NCBI RefSeq assembly: GCF_009870125.1
Contig: NC_046681.1
Location: forward strand, 12,165,001-12,229,000
Reading direction: 5' to 3'
DNA length: 64,000 nt
Source of the DNA: Drosophila pseudoobscura
Taxonomy: Eukaryota; Arthropoda; Insecta; Diptera; Drosophilidae
How positions within the stretch are numbered: position 1 is the first letter of the stretch; each line of letters starts with the position of its first letter. A program made the translations under genes and the position numbers. The notes below the pieces were generated by a model. It saw nothing but the letters and a program-made list of their open reading frames with translations. It ran no database searches and was not told the origin of the DNA. Below, piece by piece: positions 1 to 10,069 of this stretch.

Positions 1-3000
1 CTCTGAATGGATTGCGTTTGTTATGCAAATGGTTTTAGGGTTTCATTGAAAAAATTTACTTTCATTGCTTTATACGGAGGAACTCGGGGCTACCATACTA
101 TATACGATTAGCAATAGAAAACTGCAAGTCTATAACGATAAATTTCTAGAAAATTTCAGAAAAGAAAGGTGTTGACATTGATGGATTCCTCAAAGGGGGG
201 GGAAATCCAAGTGATATACGAGATGATTCTATTCAGAAATTTCAATTGGAAAATATTTCCATTGTTCTGGTTTTATTTTCTCATCCTAATCTGAAGGGAA
301 AAATGGACTTGGACATTGATAGATGTGGAAATTTTAAGGGGCATGTGAAGTTTTGTAAGAAATGATCTTCCCTTTGATATGAGATGATTTTATTCTATTA
401 TAGAAGACAAATGTGTATTTGAATTGTTTTTTATATGAACATCATATCTCCATAGGTTAATTCCTTAAGGAGTTTTAAATTGGAATAATGCTTTAAATCT
501 GTACAATCGCTTAGCAATTATCGTATGATAATTCTTTGAATCTTAACCATCATAAAACTATACAAAATAAACGCTTCTTATCGCAAAGAATTGACCTACA
601 AAGATAACACAACTAGCAAACGTTTCTTTAAAGGTACAGCTACTGAATCATGTGAGACTCCACTTGTCATCATCTTTTTAATCGAAATGGTCAACCCATA
701 CATCTTTTTTATGCAAAAACTTAAAACAGTTAAGAACCAAACTGGCCATAACTCAACACTGGATACCTCCCCACCTACAGATCATAGATATCCCATACAG
801 AAGACCCCTTTGAAGAGGCAGCAGCACCCCATGGAGGCTCAATTTCACGTTGGCGTCATATCCCAGTCGGTTGCCATTTGAAACCGCCTTCCAATTGGAC
901 ACCCCATCCATCATTTAACACATGGACTAACAGCAGCGGCAGAGGTGGCAGCAGCAGCAGAAACAGCAGCTATAGCGGACACTGCCGCACCACCAGGTAT
1001 AGTTACTCATTTGGAGGCGTCTCTATATAGTGGGGATACACTCCTATCTCGAAGGTAATTGCAACATGCCAGACAATAAACAGCAACAAAAACAACGGCA
1101 ACCAAATTTAGTGGCACACACAGTGAGGCGGCTACGGCGGCGGCACGTATACCAGTCTGGTTACGCTCTGGCGGTCAAAATACAAGTATACCCCATAATG
1201 CAGCAGCATTACCAGCAGCAGCACATAGGGAACTGATCTACAAGCCACACCACCACACATCAACAGACACACATACCTACATACATATACATATACAGTA
1301 TAACATCTAGAGACGGGCGCAAAACGTGAGCCGGAAACTTTATGGAATTCTACGGAACAGTTTTTGCATCGTATATTATTAAAAATCAATTGAATTTGGG
1401 AATTTGGGAGTTACCACTGTACCCGAATATCAGTTGTTTGGAGTTCAAGCACTCGTACAAATAAACATTTAAAAATACGAGTATTGCCTAATACCTATTC
1501 CATTTCGCTCTTATCGGAGAAACCCACTTAAGTGCCTGCCAGATAAGCAAAGAACATTAAACCAGGTGTAAGGGCGGGGGTTTTGGGACGGCAAGGGCCC
1601 TATCAGCGTAGACATATGAACATATCTCTGAAACTGAAACTGAATCAGCCGCAGAGATGAAACTGAATGCAGATTCCAAGAGATTCTGCATCAATCCATC
1701 ACTGACTCAACTTTGGCACGTACTGCCATGCAAAAGGCAGGTGGAAAAGAGGGGAAAGAGGAGGTGAAAAGGGAGAAAGGGAAAAGAGCAGCACGTGAGC
1801 GACGCTTAAGAGAGTGCGTTCGTTGTGTGAAACGTGTGCGTGTGAGAGTGAGCCAAAAGTTCATCGAGAGTCATTAGTGAAAGTTCGTATGGGGGGGGCT
1901 GGGGCTGGGGCTGGGGCTGTGGCTGTGGCTCTACTCTGCCACGTACAATTACGGTATATGCATCACACATGTACATATATATATGTATGTACACATGTGT
2001 ATTGTATGTATAACCTTTATACCGTTCATTATTATTATACATTAGCTTTTGTTCAATTTGACTTTGACATTTACCACAATTTTTGTTGCTGGCTGTACAA
2101 AGATCGAGTTGAGAGCAAGGCTGGTGTTTGGTGGGAATATGGGTTGTAAAATTAGGTAAAGAATTACGGAATTGGATCTGCTAATGGAACGATACGATAA
2201 GACTTTGAGAAAACACAAACACACGCAGAATTAACTTTTTTTTATGGAACTCTTCTTCAAGACGACGTTTATAGAAAACCTTAACCGAATTTTGCTATCT
2301 TTTGAGGGGAGAAGATAACTTTATTATTATTGGTTTTTAGTTGATTTTTTTTATAACTTTTACGTTTTTATGCTGTTTTTATTATTATAAAACTTTTATC
2401 ATTTTGTAGAATTACCACCGTTTGATTCGAGTCTTCTGTAAACACTTTTTAAACTTTATAATGTATTTACGAAACAAATTATCAATTGATATTTTTTGAT
2501 TTTTTTATATCTTACACTGTTCGTACATATGTAACAACCATTTCTAATTCCCTTCTCCCCATACTTTTACTCAAATTTGCATTATACACCGAAATTTCTT
2601 TCACATTTTTTAGAGTCTTACATTTAAAATTCTTCTAAGCATATAAAAACCACACAAAAATCCACAAAAAGCTGGCCAAAGTATTATTATCATCATTTTT
2701 TTTTTGTATGTTTTTTTTATTATGTATTTAGAGAAGACCTTAAAAAAAGTTTCACCAAACAAACAGAAAGTCGCGAAAGCTTAAGACACCAATGAGGATG
2801 GGGGGAGGGCCTACAAACAGCAGCAACATTAGGGTTACCTTACCCCGAAATGGAAACGCAAAAAAGGTTTGTGGCTAAGAGAGAAACAACGAGAAAAACA
2901 GCTAATGAAAAGCGTTTAAGGGAAAAGGGTTTTTGGATCGTCCCCTTCCCCCCCCTACAAAATGTCCCGTTGCGCAACAACAACACCAACAAACCGGCCA

Positions 3001-4190
3001 AACAAGTGTGCGTGTGTGTTTGTGTGATATTCGAATAAGAACAGCCAGGTTCAAGCTCAAGGAGAGACAGAGAGAGGGAGAGAGCGCGCAACTTCTATGA
3101 AACTAAAACCAGACAGCAACAGGCGGGTGAGAGTGAGAGGAAAGGGGGGCACCCAACCAATCTGTGTGTATGTTTTGCTGCACTGTGAGCCGCTCTTTAC
3201 GCATGCCTCTCTCGCTTGCTCTCCCTTCTTCGGCAGGTGTCTGCCCAAGTATGAGTGTGTATGAGAGAGTGTGCTCTGTCGGTGTGTGTGCATGTTAGTA
3301 CCGTTCTAGCCAACGAAACCTGAAGCGTAGCTATAATTTTTTGGTCAGAGAAGAGGCTTAAGGCAATAAAAAGAAAAAAATGCATGCAGCCACGTCGCGT
3401 CGGAGAAGATACTAAAATCAATGGTAATTAAAATGATGATGCTCCATTCTTTTAGCTTGACCCTTGTCAATTTCTCTTGCTGGGTTTTCTGGCCAACACT
3501 CACTCACATACACATACACATAGACGACTTAGGTCTGTCTTGCAGGGTTAATGCACTCTTTTTTTTCTTTCCGTAAACACTCTCTGCTGCCTGTTTCGCC
3601 TAGAATTTTGCACTCTTTTCCTTCGGAAGGTAACATCTAAATGTATTGTTGCATTAATTAGCACTTTGGCCACTCGGGTTAAGCCAGTTTTGAGGCGGGG
3701 TACGATATTCTTTTCAAAAACAGGTTACATAAATAGGTCACGCACCAACAATCGCAGGAAAAGTGCAGCGCGCCGATTGTTCTTCTATTATCCACTGCCT
3801 CAGAGCAACAGGTTAATTATGTTCACTTGGTTATTAAACATTTTCAGGCTTTTGTTTATTAATCATTTCTCTTTACTCTGCGAACTTACGCCAAGAAGAA
3901 CCGCCGGACAGAAAACACGACCGATCGCGAACCGAATTCGTTAAATTTTAACAGGTACGTACTAGCAGTCCGAACAGTCGGAACAGCTGGGATTATTAGG
4001 CCACTAAAGCCCCCCTTATTTAAACCGGTGAAAAACTTGAGTTAAACCACGATAAACAAGACTAATAATCATTTTTCTTGTAGACTCATCATATCCTTTG
4101 TTTTTACTTAAAATAAAAAGCTACAATTCTTCAAGCTTCATCATATTCGTGGAGTGTATTGTAGCCGACATGGGTTAATAATTTTTTGTC
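1..4190. other. Gene-poor flank, low-complexity DNA
   Basis: No open frame here resembles a known protein, and I see no convincing exon chain. The stretch has runs typical of fly non-coding DNA: CAG/CAA-rich sequence near 930-1100, a GGGGCT/TGTGGC tract at 1891-1930, T-rich sequence at 2230-2720, and GA or GT runs at 3057-3300. An AACAG|GTACGT motif near 3950-3960 could be a plus-strand splice donor of an untranslated exon, but nothing else supports it. Confidence 0.5.
1891..1930. repeat. GGGGCT / TGTGGC simple repeat
   Basis: After a run of eight G, the unit GGGGCT repeats and decays into TGTGGCT units. This gives short false open frames on both strands (Gly-Ala or Pro-Gln repeats). It is plain low-complexity DNA. 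Confidence 0.8.
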
Positions 4191-4195
4191 CATGT

Positions 4196-4590
4196 TTGCA
4201 AACTATATTCCTCGGTTTTGATATTTCGTGGAATATTACCATCTAGATATAACCCTCAGCCTTGCCCGCATAATTTTATTCGGTTAAAGAATCAATTTTC
4301 TACTTGACTGGTTTATTTTAAATACTGGCTTCTATTGGATTTTGTCAAAAAAGAGGTTTTAGCGAAAAAGGTCAAACCAAATATACGAAAGAGAGTAATC
4401 GTTCCTATTGTTCAATTTTGATATTCCGTTGAATAATGCTGACTAACTAAGACCCTCAGCAATACCCACATAGTTTCATCCCATTGATGAATAAATTTTC
4501 TAAAAGATTAACTACTTTTAAGTTCTCCCATTTATTGTATTTTGACTAAAACAGGGTTTAAACAAAAAAATCAATAAAAACGTATTTTAG
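4196..4590 (+). repeat. Diverged tandem repeat, two units of about 200 bp
   Basis: Two successive units align along most of their length. The shared blocks TTTTGATATT (about 4216 and 4416), ACCCTCAGC (4252-4260 and 4452-4460), a CCCRCATA block, and an ATTGKATTTTG block each recur at an offset of 200 bp. Similarity between the units is moderate, so the duplication is old. Relatives of the same unit occur in the opposite orientation at about 6800-7020. The family name is not recognised. Tandem units of this size are known inside some Drosophila Helitron-like and foldback elements, but that assignment is only a guess. Confidence 0.75.
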
Positions 4591-5049
4591 TACATGGTAA
4601 CTACACAGTAGCTACATATTTGTTACATACATACAGATTTAGGTAAAAATGTAAGCGTGATGTAACGCAACGGAAGTGTCTACGGACAGTATTTATACTA
4701 CATTTTATTTAATTATCATTAAAATTTATCAATTCTATATATTTTTTGCTTGAGTCAGTCCAAGAAATTTCAATATCAAAATACTTTTGCGTGTTTCAGA
4801 CCACAATAATAATAATAATACAATAAGAAAATGTACGTCTTGAGTTTTCCTTAGTTCTACACCTCGTTGTGCTAGCACCCCCTGCCGACGGAATACACCA
4901 ACATACATGCCGATAGTCAAGGTAGATATTTTGTGGTATCAAAAATTAGACGAGTACTGTACCCGCAACAACAAAATGCACGATTATTATCAGACCCTCC
5001 CCCCACCCCATCAACCCATTATCACCGGCAATCGAGCAGACAGAATTGA
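4591..5049. other. Intergenic spacer downstream of TfIIS
   Basis: AT-rich spacer with no coding signal. A run of ATAAT units lies near 4806-4820 and a C-rich patch at about 4997-5012. The TfIIS 3' end lies at its right edge. Confidence 0.5.
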
Positions 5050-5050
5050 T

Positions 5051-5072
5051 TTTATTTTATCAATAGTTTATT
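5051..5072 (-). terminator. Candidate poly(A) signals of TfIIS
   Basis: On the minus strand two AATAAA hexamers are seen (complement of TTTATT at 5051-5056 and 5067-5072), about 165-185 bases after the TfIIS stop codon. This is a usual distance for a short fly 3' UTR. Confidence 0.5.
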
Positions 5073-5232
5073 TTTATTGAAATTTCCTCGCTAGGTGGTC
5101 AGTGAATGTGAATGCGCTTTCTCAAGCGGGCAAATACAAAAAAGTAGTCGTAGCTTTACAATGTAATAATTATATGTGGGGTTACTTTTTGGAGTCATAG
5201 GGGGCTACAAGGTTGCGGGTTGCAGGGGGGAC

Positions 5233-6239
5233 TTAGCAGAATTTCCAGCGATTGCCGCACTCGTTGCACATGACAAAAGTGGTCATGGGCTCGTCGGCGG
5301 ATCGCGTCTGCAGCTGGTTGTAGGTGCAGTTGCGCTTCTTGCATTTTCCGCACTTTAGGAGATCTGTCTTGGTGCCCTGTACGGTGGCCAGCTGTGCATC
5401 GTTGATGGCCTCCTTGACGAACTTCTCGCGCAGTTTCTTCATCTCGTCGCTGGCCATCTCCTCGGGAGTCATTTTGGCTAGCTGCTTGGCAGAGACGGCG
5501 CCGCACATGAAGTTGCCGCGCAGACCCGGATTTTTTGGGTCCTTCAGATTGGCCACACGCGATCTAATGCGATTCTTGTACTTCATGTCCGTATTCTTGA
5601 ACTCCGAATAAATGGCATCCTCTAGTTCGGCGGCCATTTCCTCGGGCTCGGCACAACCTTCGGGCACCTCACCCATCTTCAGAGCGGTGGTCAGCATTTC
5701 GCGGCACTTCAAGCGCACGGCATCTGTCATGCCGCCGGAGGGGAAGGAGGTCTGAGACGACGAGACCTTCTTCTCCTCGCGCTTGTCCCTCGAGGAGGAG
5801 CTGCTGCTACTGCTAGACTTCTCCTTGCTGGCGGACTTGCTGGAACTCGACGACTTGGAGGCACTACTGTTCGAGCTGTCCTTGCCGGCGGCAGTGCTGT
5901 TGTTGGGAGTGGTTGGGGCCGGGCTGGCCAGAAAGCGTTTCCAATTCTTGATCAGGGTTTTGGCCAGGGCAATCACCTCGTCGTCCTTGCTGCTTTTTCG
6001 CAGCTCATTGACGGTCATGCCGATGCGCGTTTTGGTCAGAATCTCCAAGTTGATGTTCAGCGTTTGCAGGGCCTTCAGCAAATCCAAAGCCTGTTCCTGT
6101 CCCTGCAAATGGGGCGGTGCAACAAAAACTAACACAACTATTCAATAGATTGGGGGCCTATACTTACTGAGCCATCGCTCGACGTTGATATCTTGCTCAT
6201 CTTCTTCTGAATCCGAAAGACTTCATCCTCCACACTCAT
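5233..6239 (-). CDS. TfIIS: Transcription elongation factor TFIIS
   Basis: TFIIS binds stalled RNA polymerase II in the nucleus and stimulates cleavage of backtracked RNA. Two coding exons are read on the minus strand: 6239-6168 (24 codons, opening [10 protein letters not shown]) and 6102-5233 (289 residues plus stop). They are joined across a 65-bp GT-AG intron in phase 0, giving 313 residues, the size I recall for the fly protein. Domain order: N-terminal helical LW domain in about the first 80 residues, a Ser/Lys-rich linker, the central polymerase-binding domain with its RSRVANLKD motif, and the C-terminal zinc ribbon with CGKC and CNEC pairs. The acidic hairpin pair Asp-Glu in SADEPM, needed for transcript cleavage, is present. 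The start is chosen because it lies at the head of the short first exon. A DRE-like palindrome about 200 bp upstream fits a housekeeping promoter. Confidence 0.96.
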
Positions 6240-6435
6240 TTTGGCCGCCAGAAACTGTAGCGCATATGACAGAACAGAGGTTAGGTTAACGGCGTTCCTT
6301 CGCTGGGTGCAATTTGTTTCAACAATTCAACAGCAACTTTCTTTTAAACGAAGAATTAACCTTTTTCCCTCCAATAAAAGTTGTTTACCTGCCTTTTTTC
6401 TTTATGTATTAGAGCTGGAGAAACATCTATATTAA

Positions 6436-6466
6436 TATCGATGTCGCTATAGACATCGATGTTTTT
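6436..6466. promoter_or_regulatory. Palindromic DRE-like element upstream of TfIIS
   Basis: The arms ATCGATGTC and GACATCGAT face each other across GCTATA. Each arm carries most of the DREF-binding core TATCGATA, and the left one reads TATCGAT. The element lies about 200 bp upstream of the TfIIS start codon. Paired DREs are typical of Drosophila housekeeping and proliferation promoters. Binding is inferred. Confidence 0.5.
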
Positions 6467-6799
6467 TTTTCTCAAGCATGGCAACTACACAGCACAGGGA
6501 TGCAATTTTCACAGAGGCACCTGACGGTCAAGAAATACGAGTATAGCCCTGAAATATACTAAAATGTGTATAGAATGTACATCAGGGAGACCGTTTACGG
6601 TATTTTTTGAAGACTTTTCGAAATTTTTAGGTATTTTTTTAACAGTAATGAGTCTCATTCCATGCATAAAAGTTGCGGCAAAATTAAATTTTTATGAACC
6701 CGTAAAAGCCCGCAACACGGGCAACATTCTGCATACTCTAGGGAAGAAGGATATTATAGAAGTGCGGAAATGTTTGTCATCCTAGGCTCTAATTAATGT

Positions 6800-7020
6800 A
6801 GAAACAATAAAAGCAAGGGCTAAAAACTGGCCAATCTTGAAGACAATTTATGTGGGCATGGCTAAGGGTTTTAGTAAAATCCAATAAAAGCAAGTATTAA
6901 GAATAATTCAGTTAAGTATAAAAATGATTAATCAATCGTATAAAACTATGTGGGCATGGTTAAATGTTCTATATAGCTAGTAATATATTACGGAATATAA
7001 AAATCCAGGAATATAAAACT
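6800..7020 (-). repeat. Inverted relatives of the 200-bp repeat
   Basis: Read in reverse, this stretch matches the units at 4196-4590. The block AAAATCCAATAAAAGCAAGTATT at 6876-6898 mirrors 4321-4343. TATGTGGGCATGG occurs twice (about 6849 and 6947) and mirrors the CTTGCCCGCATAA block at 4261-4273. The tail GGAATATAAAACTTG mirrors the start of the first unit. One copy is nearly full length and one is truncated. Together with the copies at 4.2-4.6 kb they flank TfIIS as an inverted pair. Confidence 0.65.
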
Positions 7021-7059
7021 TGTATTCGTCAGTATATTTACGGTAAATTTTTAAAAATA

Positions 7060-7120
7060 GACGGTATATTTTGGAGGGTCGGACGGTATATTTTAACGAT
7101 AAGTGTGACCGTGGACACTG
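7060..7120 (+). promoter_or_regulatory. Core-promoter motif cluster (Ohler motif 6 and motif 1)
   Basis: ACGGTATATTTT occurs twice within about 30 bp. Each copy is a near match to Drosophila core-promoter motif 6 (KTYRGTATWTTT). AGTGTGACCG follows at about 7104-7113, a near match to the reverse of motif 1 (YGGTCACACTR, bound by M1BP). Another motif-6-like word lies at about 6596-6607. Motif 1 and motif 6 often occur together at TATA-less fly promoters. The target would be a plus-strand transcript, possibly a distal vas leader. Confidence 0.45.
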
Positions 7121-7262
7121 GTTGTGATATACCTATATACAAAATGGCCGACAATGCGCCGATATTTAAACTTCTGCGTTTCACGTTTCTCCCATCATTC
7201 GTAGTGTGTGCTTTAATCCAATAGATCATAATTAAAAGTAATAACCTTGCAAACATACAACA
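7120..7262 (+). other. Possible non-coding exon ending in a strong donor
   Basis: Downstream of the motif cluster, the sequence ends at ACAACAG|GTGAGT (exon end 7262), a near-consensus splice donor. If used, it could splice to the vas acceptor at 14046, which would place vig inside a vas intron. A second donor-like site, CAAA|GTAAGT, occurs at about 7673. No coding potential is evident. The exon is inferred from motifs only. Confidence 0.25.
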
Positions 7263-10069
7263 GGTGAGTTTTCCACAAACAGAAGTTTTGGAATTGAATG
7301 CAACAATTGCAACAAGAAAACACACATGCTTTATAGTGGAATTTTTGCAAACTGTGAAGTTAGACAATTACAATGCCTCTAAATGTTTAATTCATGAATG
7401 TGGTGTAAAGTGTATTCAATTAATACGCCGTAAGACTCCCATTAAAGAATCACCAAGCATCTTTTCATGCCTTTTCAACCATTTTCGCATATCGTCAGTT
7501 TTCGCTTTACCGTTCTGTTCTATTCACCGCAAGTTTCAGGGCTGTCGAAGAGCAAATTTATGGTTTTCTGCGCAGATTTCTTTCGGGTCTTTCTATTCTG
7601 TAAACCAACCTGCACGGATGCGCAGCGTTAGAAAAAAAAAACCCAAAGAATAAAGGTAGCAAAAGTGAACAAAGTAAGTTGGCAGCCGTTTGCGCAACGG
7701 CTCCTGTTTGTGTTCTTTTGTAAGCAAATGCGTGTTTTTTTATGTTCATTTATTTAGCGCTGAGATAAAATTAACAACTAAGAGAAAAAAACGTGAATTC
7801 TGGAAATAGGGGCAAAGCATTTCTTCGGAAATGCAGACGCGTGTCATTCGGTGTGTGTGTGCGTGCCTAAAACTGGCGCTTTCTTGCTTTTTTTTTACCC
7901 CTCAACCCTTTGATGGCTGATTAATACATTCTAAAATCTCGGAAAATATTCTTCATTTCGCGTTTCTCTCATCCTTCCCTTTCCGTTTATGACGTCTTTC
8001 AGATTGTGTGTGCCGCAAAAAAATGTACTAAAAGGTTAACGGTTTGCAATGCCTTTTAATGTTTAATTTATAAATAATAGTTTAATAAACAATAATGTTC
8101 AATAATTCCAACGTGCAAACCCCCATTTAAGATTCGACAAACCAAGCGCTTTTTCATTCCTTTTCAATCCATCACCTATCGTCCGTTTTCACTATGACTG
8201 CACAGCGTCGCCCCTGTCCATGTGTGTGCGTGCACTTACGCTCTCTTGCACGTATTTCGTGTGCCTTCGTATGTGTGGCCGCCAATTCGTAATTGTGCGC
8301 CGTGCTTGGCTTTCACGATGGTCGTTTCTTCCAGAACCTTCTATCGGTTCCCCGTCCTTTAACCGATGGTTTGAAATAGTACCTTTTTTGTGTGTTTTTC
8401 TTTATTTTTATCAAATAATTTTCTTTGTTTTATGTTTAAACGAGTTTCTCAACACTGTTGCGGTTGAATGGTTTTGTTTGTTTCTTTCTTTGGGTCAAAA
8501 TACAATACAATATTTCAAAAATGTTCGTATATTTTGTTCTTCTAAGTGGTTTATTCCCTATTTTCTTTGTATTTTGTTTTGCTGTCGTAAAATTTGTTGT
8601 TTCTTTTCGCAATTGTTGTATCCTATCATATGAATATACGTTTTTTTTTTTTTATTAATTTATACAATTTCTAATTGTAAAAGCAAACAATCTTACAGGG
8701 GATCATACAATCGCTTTTTGCGTGTTTAGGATGGTTTTTATACTCTGCCTTGCATTGGGACCTTTTTAGGGAAAGCGTTCTTCCCCGTAAATCTACTTAT
8801 TAAATGTTTATATTTGTTCCAATAGTTAATTAGAATATTGTTTTATTTATTGTTTTTGTGTGTGTTTTTTTCATAATTCTTAAAGTTATGTTTTTTTTTT
8901 CAGTATGCGGTTTCAGTTTTTTCCATTTTTTTTTTTGTTTGTTCTATAATTAAAAGTAGTATATATGATGCATAATTAATTTGCTTTATAATTATTAAAT
9001 TTAAATGTATAATTATAGAATTTGCATCGAGAAACACAATTACAGGGGCTTTAACAGTTGCTATTCTTTTGGTTTTTTGTTTTTGTTTGCGAACTACAGC
9101 TTTTAATATTTTTCCATTTTGTTGTTTCCTTTATTTTAAATAAAATTGTAACATGGTAAATAATAAAAAAGGTGTACAGTTTTCCCTCGTGAAAATTGTA
9201 TTTGTTTTTAATTGAACAAAACAAATCGTATGGAGTAATGAAAATGCTTTTACGAAGTGTATTTTTTAGTATTAGTTTTCTTTCTTCTCCTCTGCTTCTT
9301 CCACAAGCCGCGCCAGGCCGGTGATGTGTTCTCTTCGTGCTCTCTTCTTCCTTAGTTCATTTTGTACTGTATTTTTACTGTACTAGTTCTATTGTTAGTA
9401 GGATGATTATTGAGTGTTTGATCAGAAAAACGATATACGTAATTATAAAAAAAATAAATCAAATTTACAATACATTTGCCTGTTGTAATAAAATAATTTC
9501 TCTTAAACGCCGCAGCCGCCATAATGGAAAACAAATCTCTCTCTCTTATACGAATGTCGATTTTGAATGGACATGACATTTCAATTACAATTTTTCAATC
9601 CTAAATGAAATGGGGATGTGTGTGCAGGTGTGGGTGTGGGTGGTGTGTGTCAGTAGTGTCTTCTCTTCTTTTCTTCCTTCTTCTTCTTCCGACTAGTTTA
9701 TACGAAGTTTCAGCTTGATCGCGATTTTACTTGTAAAAAACCTGATTAGTGAGCGCCACGCATAAACTAAAATTGCTTTTGTTTTCATCATATATTTCTA
9801 TATATATGTATTATTTTTATTTTCCATTTTCTGCATAGCTGTTTCGTGTTGTTGTTTTGTTGCTTTTGGCTTTTCATGGCGGCTACAATTTGTTTTAGAA
9901 ATTTGTTTCTTGTATTTGTCTGTGATATATGTAATTTATTAGTTTTTCATTTTGGTAACCTGCTCCAGAGCCGCCTGCTAGCTAGCTAGTCCTTCTAGTA
10001 CACCATTGCCGCCGCGAACAATCCCAGATCAGTCACCAAAATGTGTTTAAAATTTGAGGAACTCCTCGC
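7263..10069. other. AT-rich stretch holding the vig 3' UTR
   Basis: No gene is recognised. The right part (roughly 8.6-10.07 kb) lies directly after the vig stop on the minus strand, is very AT-rich and has several minus-strand poly(A) hexamers, so much of it is probably vig 3' UTR. The left part may be intergenic or intronic. GT-rich and TCTTC-rich runs occur at about 9610-9690. Open frames here look like chance. Confidence 0.4.

Noticed and set aside
7264..7653. 129-codon plus-strand frame after the candidate leader exon
   Set aside because: Begins right after a splice donor, has no family resemblance, and is likely intronic.
8220..8633. 137-codon plus-strand Phe/Cys-rich frame
   Set aside because: T-rich DNA gives long Phe/Leu frames by chance. 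It lies near or within the vig 3' region on the other strand.
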